NCBI GenBank assembly: GCA_964245345.1
Contig: CAXTMS010000115.1
Coordinates: forward strand, 1-11,247
DNA: 11,247 nucleotides
DNA from: Lichenicola sp964245345
GTDB taxonomy: Bacteria > Pseudomonadota > Alphaproteobacteria > Acetobacterales > Acetobacteraceae
Reading direction: 5' to 3'
The notes beneath the pieces were generated by a model. The model ran no database searches. It saw only the letters and a list, made by a program, of their open reading frames with translations, and had not been told where the DNA came from. Both the position numbers and the translations under genes were made by a program. How positions within the stretch are numbered: the first letter of the stretch is position 1; each line of letters starts with the position of its first letter. This document shows, piece after piece, positions 6,640-11,247 of the stretch.

Positions 6640-6715
6640 GGGCGCGTAGCTCAGCGGTAGTAGCACTACCTTGACATGGTAGGGGTCACAGGTTCAATCC
6701 CTGTCGCGCCCACCA
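6640..6715 (+). tRNA. tRNA-Val (anticodon GAC)
   Basis: A complete 76-nt cloverleaf. The acceptor GGGCGCG (6640-6646) pairs with CGCGCCC (6705-6711). The D arm contains AGCGGTAGT. The anticodon stem CTACC/GGTAG encloses loop TTGACAT, with GAC at 6673-6675 (tRNA position 34-36). The T arm is ACAGG-TTCAATC-CCTGT. CCA is encoded at 6713-6715. It reads GUC and GUU codons. The heme oxygenase gene on the opposite strand ends inside it. Confidence 0.98.
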
Positions 6716-7301
6716 TCCGTTTCGCGCAGTCCTTCCAGCCCGCCGGCGCCAGCCAGCCGAGCAGCACCTCGAACACGGCTTTGGCCGCCTTGACCGCACG
6801 GTCACCGTCCTCGGTCGCCATTGGCGCGTCCAGCGCCGCACAGGCCTCGCGCCAGCGCTCCCCGGTGTGCTCCCCATAGACGTTGAAGTACCGGTGCGCT
6901 TCCGCCGGCACCGCTGGGTTGCCGCGGAGATGCCGGCTGATCAACCGCCCGCCCAGCGTGCTGCCTTCCGATACGTAGAACGCGCCCATCGCTTCCGGTC
7001 GGCCCCCGAGCGGCGGTAGTACGGCCACCGGCAGCCCCGCCATCGCCTCCAGCCGCATCCCGCACGCCCGAAGGTCGTGTTCCAGCGCCGGAAGCTTACC
7101 TCGCCCTCGAAGCAGCGCCGGATCGAGCCAACCCGCCAGCGCCGGTTCCATGGCACGGTGGAAGCCATGGAACCGTTCAAGCAGGCGCCGATACTGCGCC
7201 AGCCCGGGCGGCGCCCCCAGCAGGTCCAGCGCCCCGTCCAGCGCGTCGTGCGCCGCGCGCGTCTCGTTCCGCAACCGCTCGCGAAGCCCTGGCCCGCTCA
7301 T
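6666..7301 (-). CDS. biliverdin-producing heme oxygenase, bacteriophytochrome-associated (BphO-like) type
   Basis: The 211-aa protein is an all-helical heme oxygenase, which opens heme to biliverdin, CO and iron in the cytosol. LRNETRAAHDALD at about 10-22 contains the proximal heme ligand H18. GAFYVSEGSTLGGRLISRHL at 106-125 is the signature distal-helix region, and a HRYFNVYGE segment follows. These motifs fit the BphO/HemO branch, which supplies phytochrome chromophore or releases heme iron. The ATG at 7301 overlaps the ruvX stop as ATGA, and a CAGGGA precedes it by 9 bases, so it is translationally coupled to ruvX. The last 15-16 residues (VGATGIEPVTPTMSR) are antisense to tRNA-Val: the CDS and tRNA share 6666-6715. 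The enzyme core is complete before that tail. No phytochrome or heme-uptake gene is in the window. Confidence 0.9.
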   Translation of the reverse strand: MSGPGLRERLRNETRAAHDALDGALDLLGAPPGLAQYRRLLERFHGFHRAMEPALAGWLDPALLRGRGKLPALEHDLRACGMRLEAMAGLPVAVLPPLGGRPEAMGAFYVSEGSTLGGRLISRHLRGNPAVPAEAHRYFNVYGEHTGERWREACAALDAPMATEDGDRAVKAAKAVFEVLLGWLAPAGWKDCAKRMVGATGIEPVTPTMSR

Positions 7302-7771
7302 GCCGACGGTTCCCTGCTGGCATCCAGCGCCGCCTGCAGGATGTACGCTGCCGCCAGCTTGTCCACCACCTCCGCGCGCCGCTGCCGCGTCATGTCCAGG
7401 TCGTCGATCAGCATCCGGTTCACCGCACTCGATGACAAGCGCTCGTCCCACAGCGCCGCCGGCAGCCCGGTCATCTCCGACAGGCTGCGCAGCCAGTCCC
7501 GCGCCGCCTGCGCCGCCGGCCCGAAGCCGCCGTCCAGCGACAACGGCAGGCCTCCCACCAGCCCGCCCACGCCCTCGCGCGCGACGATCGCCGCGATCTC
7601 CGCCGCCGTCACAGCCATCCTGCCGCGCTTCAACGTCGCGCACGGCGAGGCCAGCATCAGCGACACGTCCGACAACGCCAGCCCGATCGTGCGCGTGCCG
7701 AGGTCGATCCCCAGGAGCCGCGAACCCGACGGCAAGGCAGCCCGCAGCTGCGGCATGTTGAACAGCGCCAT
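7298..7771 (-). CDS. ruvX: putative pre-16S rRNA nuclease / Holliday junction resolvase-like RuvX (YqgF)
   Basis: RuvX/YqgF has an RNase H-like fold. It is implicated in 16S rRNA 5'-end maturation and was first proposed as a Holliday junction resolvase. The protein is 157 aa, normal size. Motifs: GIDLGTRTIGLALSD at 21-35 (D23), VGGLPLSLDG at 72-81, WDERLSS at 108-114 (E110) and VVDKLAAAYILQ at 135-146 (D137); these acids form the usual active site. The ATG at 7771 has no Shine-Dalgarno sequence. A CATAAC at 7785-7780 could be a -10 that would start the mRNA almost at the ATG, so a nearly leaderless message is possible. It is divergent from gatC and overlaps the heme oxygenase start by four bases. 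Confidence 0.94.
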   Translation of the reverse strand: MALFNMPQLRAALPSGSRLLGIDLGTRTIGLALSDVSLMLASPCATLKRGRMAVTAAEIAAIVAREGVGGLVGGLPLSLDGGFGPAAQAARDWLRSLSEMTGLPAALWDERLSSSAVNRMLIDDLDMTRQRRAEVVDKLAAAYILQAALDASREPSA

Positions 7772-7892
7772 GGGGAGCGGTTATGGTCCGGCCGCACCCG
7801 CGCTGCCAGGGTCCAGGCCGGACGACCGTCGTTTTGTCGCGGGGGTCCACCTCGGCGCGACCGTGTCCGGCAACCATCGAAGGCTTCGCTCC

Positions 7893-8180
7893 ATGGCGCT
7901 TGAACCCGCGACCGTCCGTCGCATCGCCAGGCTGGCGCGGCTGGGCGTCGACGATGCCGAGATCGCGCGCCTGCAGGGCGAGCTGAACGCCATCCTCGGC
8001 TGGATCGAGCAGCTGGGCGAGCTGGACGTCGAGGGCGTGGAGCCGATCGCCGGCGTCGGCCAGGCCGCGCTTCGCCTTCGTCCGGACGTCGTCACCGACG
8101 GCGACAAGGCCGAGGCCGTGCTGTCCAACGCTCCGGACCGCGCCGGCCCGTTCTACGCCGTGCCCAAGGTGGTCGAGTGA
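7893..8180 (+). CDS. gatC: Asp/Glu-tRNA amidotransferase subunit GatC
   Basis: GatC is the small subunit that wraps around GatA and stabilises the GatCAB complex. The protein is 95 aa, typical. It begins with the family pattern VRRIARLARLGVDDAEI and ends with NAPDRAGPFYAVPKVVE, the usual C-terminal motif. The ATG at 7893 is preceded by GAAGG at 7879-7883 with nine bases spacing. The stop TGA shares its A with the gatA ATG. The 121-base gap to divergent ruvX must hold the promoter of the gatCAB operon; no convincing -35/-10 pair was found there. Confidence 0.96.
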   Translation: MALEPATVRRIARLARLGVDDAEIARLQGELNAILGWIEQLGELDVEGVEPIAGVGQAALRLRPDVVTDGDKAEAVLSNAPDRAGPFYAVPKVVE

Positions 8181-9679
8181 TGTCCTCCGACCTGTCCCTT
8201 ACCGATCTCAACCTGTCCGAAGCGCTGGACGGCCTCGACCGCCGCAGCTTCTCCGCCATGGAGCTGACCCGGGCCCACCTCGACGCCGTGGAGGCGCTCA
8301 ACCCGCGCCTGAACGCCTTCATCACCGTGACCGCCGACCGCGCCCTTGACCAGGCGCGTGCCGCCGACGAGGCGAGGGCAGGGGGCAATGCCGGTCCGCT
8401 CGCCGGCGCCCCGATCGCGATCAAGGACCTGTTCTGCACCGAGGGCGTGCGCACCACCGCCGCCAGCCGCATCCTGGCCAACTTCGTCCCGCCCTACGAC
8501 AGCACCATCACCGCCCAGCTTCACCGCGACGGCGCGGTATGCCTCGGCAAGACCAACCTGGACGAGTTCGCCATGGGCTCGTCCAACATGACCTCCGCCT
8601 TCGGCCCGGTGCTCAACCCTTGGACCCGACGCGACGATCCCACTGCCCTCCTGGTCCCCGGCGGTTCCTCCGGCGGCTCCGCCTCCGCCGTCGCCGCGCG
8701 CTTGGCGCTGGCCGCCACCGGCACCGACACCGGCGGCTCCATCCGTCAACCGGCCGCCTTTTGCGGCATCACGGGCGTCAAGCCCACCTATGGCCGCTGC
8801 AGCCGCTGGGGCGTGGTCGCCTTCGCCAGCTCCCTCGACCAGGCCGGCCCCATGGCCCGCACGGTGGAGGACTGCGCCCGCCTGCTCGGCTCCATGGCCG
8901 GCTACGACCCCAAGGACAGCACCAGCGTCGACCGCGCCGTGCCCGACTACCGCGCCGCCTGCCGGCGCAGCCCGAAGGGCCTGCGCATCGGCATCCCGGC
9001 CGAGTACCGCCTGCCCGGCATGTCGTCGGAGATCGAGGCGATCTGGCAGCAGGGCATCGCCTGGCTGCGCGACGCCGGCTGCGAGATCGTCGACGTGTCG
9101 CTGCCGCACACGAAGTACGGCCTTGCCACCTACTACATCGTCGCCCCGGCCGAGTGCTCCTCCAACCTGTCCCGCTATGACGGCATCCGCTTCGGCGAAC
9201 GTGTCGAGGCCGACAGCCTGGACGCGCTCTATGAGCGGTCCCGCGCCGCCGGCTTCGGCGCCGAGGTCAAGCGGCGCATCCTGATCGGCACCTACGTGCT
9301 GTCCGCCGGCTACTACGACGCCTACTACCTGCGGGCGCAGAAGGTGCGCAGCCTGATCCTGCGCGACTTCACCGATGCCTTTGCGCACGTGGACGCGCTG
9401 CTGACTCCGACCGCTCCCTCCGCCGCCTTCGCCCAGGGCGAGAAGATGACGGACCCTGTCACCATGTACCTCAACGACGTGTTCACCGTTCCAGCCAGCA
9501 TGGCCGGCATCCCCGGCATCTCGGTTCCCGCCGGCCTCGACCGCGACGGCCTCCCCCTCGGCCTGCAGCTCCTCGCCCGTCCGTTCGACGAGGAAGGGCT
9601 GTTCGCCCTCGGCACCGTGCTGGAGCAGGCCGCCGCCTTCTCCCACCGGCCTTCCATCCGCGCCGGAGCGGCCTCGTGA
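8180..9679 (+). CDS. gatA: Asp/Glu-tRNA amidotransferase subunit GatA (amidase)
   Basis: GatA is the glutaminase/amidase subunit. It releases ammonia from glutamine or asparagine, which is passed to GatB to convert Glu-tRNA(Gln) to Gln-tRNA(Gln) (and Asp-tRNA(Asn) to Asn-tRNA(Asn) where needed). The protein is 499 aa, as expected for the amidase-signature family. The Ser-cisSer-Lys triad is visible: K82 in IAIKDLF, S163 in PGGSSGGSAS and nucleophile S187 in GTDTGGSIRQP. The ATG at 8180 is preferred over the adjacent GTG at 8177. It has AAGGTGG at 8166-8172 seven bases ahead and overlaps the gatC stop by one base. The gatB start overlaps its end by four bases. Confidence 0.97.
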   Translation: MSSDLSLTDLNLSEALDGLDRRSFSAMELTRAHLDAVEALNPRLNAFITVTADRALDQARAADEARAGGNAGPLAGAPIAIKDLFCTEGVRTTAASRILANFVPPYDSTITAQLHRDGAVCLGKTNLDEFAMGSSNMTSAFGPVLNPWTRRDDPTALLVPGGSSGGSASAVAARLALAATGTDTGGSIRQPAAFCGITGVKPTYGRCSRWGVVAFASSLDQAGPMARTVEDCARLLGSMAGYDPKDSTSVDRAVPDYRAACRRSPKGLRIGIPAEYRLPGMSSEIEAIWQQGIAWLRDAGCEIVDVSLPHTKYGLATYYIVAPAECSSNLSRYDGIRFGERVEADSLDALYERSRAAGFGAEVKRRILIGTYVLSAGYYDAYYLRAQKVRSLILRDFTDAFAHVDALLTPTAPSAAFAQGEKMTDPVTMYLNDVFTVPASMAGIPGISVPAGLDRDGLPLGLQLLARPFDEEGLFALGTVLEQAAAFSHRPSIRAGAAS

Positions 9680-11136
9680 GCTACACGATCGACGGCGCCA
9701 GCGGCTCCTGGGAGCTGGTGATCGGCCTGGAGGTGCACGCCCAGGTCGTCAGCCAGGCCAAGCTGTTCTCCGGCGCTTCCGCCACCTATGGCGGCGAGCC
9801 CAACGGCCAGGTCAGCCTGGTCGACGCCGCGTTCCCCGGCATGCTGCCGGTGCTCAACGAGTTCTGCGTCGCCCAGGCGGTGCGCACCGGCCTCGGCCTC
9901 GACGCCCGCGTCAACCTCCTCAGCCGCTTCGACCGCAAGAACTACTTCTATGCCGACCTGCCCGCCGGCTACCAGATCAGCCAGTTCACCCATCCGATTG
10001 TCGGCGCCGGCCGCATCGAGATCGAGCTTCCCGACGGCGCGCGGCGCGACATCGGCATCACCCGCCTGCACCTGGAGCAGGACGCCGGCAAGTCCCTGCA
10101 CGACCAGGACCCGGCTCGCTCCTTTATCGACCTCAACCGTTCCGGCGTCGCCCTGATGGAGATCGTCAGCGAGCCGGACATGCGCAGCCCCGAGGAAGCG
10201 GGTGCCTACCTGCGCAAGCTGCGCACCATCCTGCGCTACCTCGGCACCTGCGACGGCAACATGGAGGAGGGCTCCCTGCGCGCCGACGTCAACGTGTCGG
10301 TGCGCCGCCACGGCGAGCCGTTCCGCACCCGCTGCGAGATCAAGAACGTCAACTCGGTGCGCTACGTGATGCAGGCGGTCGAGGTCGAGGCCCGCCGCCA
10401 GGTCGCCGTGTGGGAAGGAGGCGGCACCGTCGACCAGGAAACCCGCCTGTTCGACCCGCAGCGCGGCGAGACCCGATCGCTGCGCACCAAGGAGGACGCG
10501 CACGACTACCGCTACTTCCCCGATCCCGACCTGCTGCCGCTGGTGCTGGACGAGGACTGGGTCGCGGCACTCAAGGCCGCGCTTCCCGAGCTCCCCGACG
10601 CCAAGCGCGCTCGCTTCGTGTCCCAGTACGGTATTCCCGCCTATGACGCCGCCGTGCTGGTCGCCGAGCGCGACACCGCCGAGTTCTTCGAGACCGTCGC
10701 CAAGGGCCGCGACGCGCGCCTTGCCTCCAACTGGGTGATCGGCGAGCTGTTCGCCGCCCTCAACCGCACCGGCCGCAGCATTGCCGACAGCCCCGTCAGC
10801 GCCGAGGCGCTGGGCGGCCTGCTCGACCTGATGGCCGACCGCACCATCAACGGCAAGATCGCCAAGGAGGTGTTCGAGGCCATGATCGAGACGGGGGAGG
10901 GAGCCTCCGTGATTGTCGAGCGCAAGGGCCTGCGCCAGGTGGTCGACCTCGGCGCCATCGACAGCGCGATCGACGCCGTGCTGGCCGCGCATGCCGACAA
11001 GCTCGCTGAGTATCGTTCCGGCAAGGACAAGCTGTTCGGCTTCTTCGTCGGGCAGGTGATGAAGGCCATGGCCGGGAAGGGCAATCCGGCTTTGGTCAAC
11101 GAGGCTTTGCAGCGCCGCCTAGCCCCCGGCTCCTGA
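9676..11136 (+). CDS. gatB: Asp/Glu-tRNA amidotransferase subunit GatB
   Basis: GatB binds the misacylated tRNA, activates its side-chain carboxylate with ATP and completes the amidation using ammonia from GatA. The protein is 486 aa, full length. Motifs: VIGLEVHAQ at 15-23, FDRKNYFYADLPAGYQISQ about 100-118, GVALMEIVSEPD, EIKNVNSVRYV, and HDYRYFPDPDLLP in the cradle domain. The C-terminal YqeY-like tRNA-binding tail (DRTINGKIAKEVFEAM onward) is intact. The start is GTG at 9676, overlapping the gatA stop as GTGA, with GGAG at 9665-9668 seven bases upstream, so coupled translation is expected. The stop at 11134-11136 directly abuts the -35 of the tRNA-Ser promoter. No T-rich terminator follows, so read-through into the tRNA is possible. 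Confidence 0.97.
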   Translation: MSYTIDGASGSWELVIGLEVHAQVVSQAKLFSGASATYGGEPNGQVSLVDAAFPGMLPVLNEFCVAQAVRTGLGLDARVNLLSRFDRKNYFYADLPAGYQISQFTHPIVGAGRIEIELPDGARRDIGITRLHLEQDAGKSLHDQDPARSFIDLNRSGVALMEIVSEPDMRSPEEAGAYLRKLRTILRYLGTCDGNMEEGSLRADVNVSVRRHGEPFRTRCEIKNVNSVRYVMQAVEVEARRQVAVWEGGGTVDQETRLFDPQRGETRSLRTKEDAHDYRYFPDPDLLPLVLDEDWVAALKAALPELPDAKRARFVSQYGIPAYDAAVLVAERDTAEFFETVAKGRDARLASNWVIGELFAALNRTGRSIADSPVSAEALGGLLDLMADRTINGKIAKEVFEAMIETGEGASVIVERKGLRQVVDLGAIDSAIDAVLAAHADKLAEYRSGKDKLFGFFVGQVMKAMAGKGNPALVNEALQRRLAPGS

Positions 11137-11165
11137 TTGACGGGCTTCCCGGGACACCCTAGAAC
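11137..11165 (+). promoter_or_regulatory. promoter of tRNA-Ser
   Basis: TTGACG (11137-11142) starts on the base after the gatB stop codon. A 17-base spacer and TAGAAC (11160-11165) follow. Transcription would start near 11172, giving a leader of about 33 bases before the tRNA. A small hairpin CGGCG-ATGCAAA-CGCCG (11166-11182) lies at that start; it lacks a T run and is not a terminator. Confidence 0.7.
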
Positions 11166-11204
11166 CGGCGATGCAAACGCCGTGTGATGAGCACGCTCTT
11201 CGGC

Positions 11205-11247
11205 GGAGGGGTGGCCGAGTGGCTGAAGGCGGCGGTTTGCTAAACCG
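11205..11247 (+). tRNA. tRNA-Ser (anticodon GCT), 5' part, cut by window edge
   Basis: The acceptor 5' strand is GGAGGGG (11205-11211), then TGGCCGAGTGGCTGAAGGC, the standard serine-tRNA D arm. The anticodon loop TTGCTAA has GCT at 11239-11241. The sequence stops in the 3' anticodon stem; the long variable arm and T arm lie outside. It decodes AGC and AGU. Confidence 0.95.

Noticed and set aside
7302..7877. Upstream extension of the heme oxygenase frame through ruvX
   Set aside because: The frame is open but overlaps conserved ruvX on the same strand. The ATGA start at 7301 has a good ribosome binding site and fits the family's N-terminus.
8153..10992. Long minus-strand open frames opposite gatA and gatB
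   Set aside because: Gly/Ala/Val/His/Asp-rich mirror frames of conserved genes, with no motifs of their own.
11166..11182. Hairpin CGGCG-ATGCAAA-CGCCG after gatB as a terminator
   Set aside because: Only a 5-bp stem and no T run; it overlaps the predicted start of the tRNA-Ser transcript.
1..11247. CRISPR, transposon, prophage, toxin-antitoxin or defence genes
   Set aside because: No regularly spaced repeats, no transposase or integrase motifs, and every convincing coding region is a housekeeping or metabolic gene.

Overview
The window is ordinary-looking core chromosome from a high-GC alphaproteobacterium. The best guess is Rhodospirillales, probably Acetobacteraceae. This rests on protein style, the gatCAB locus beside a divergent ruvX, and GC-rich codon use throughout; no 16S rRNA is present, so the placement is inference. 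No CRISPR array, transposase, phage gene, toxin-antitoxin pair or recognisable defence system was found. The most interesting elements are small and non-coding.

Left part (1-4531, all minus strand). At the left edge lies the N-terminal end of a SulP-type anion transporter gene, cut by the window. Its reading frame breaks at a run of six G/C and several family-conserved residues are lost, so it looks like a decaying gene. Upstream of it is a heat-shock-type operon: htpG (Hsp90), then pncA (nicotinamidase) 3 bases later, then dgt (dNTP triphosphohydrolase) 74 bases further on. A good RpoH-like promoter sits in front of htpG.

Middle (4565-6715). A secreted lytic transglycosylase and an N-formylglutamate amidohydrolase are both on the minus strand. 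Between them, on the plus strand, is a compact small-RNA gene with a strong sigma70-type promoter, a single-stranded UUUCCUCCCU stretch and a textbook Rho-independent terminator. It strongly resembles the alphaproteobacterial alpha-r8/suhB (MmgR) sRNA family. A Fur-like palindrome lies just upstream. Next comes tRNA-Val(GAC) with its own promoter.

Right part (6666-11247). A heme oxygenase is encoded on the minus strand. Its last codons run antisense into the tRNA-Val gene, and its start overlaps the ruvX stop (ATGA). Divergent from ruvX is gatC-gatA-gatB, three overlapping genes for the tRNA-dependent amidotransferase that makes Gln-tRNA(Gln) and/or Asn-tRNA(Asn). A promoter beginning on the base after the gatB stop drives a tRNA-Ser(GCT) gene that is cut by the right edge.
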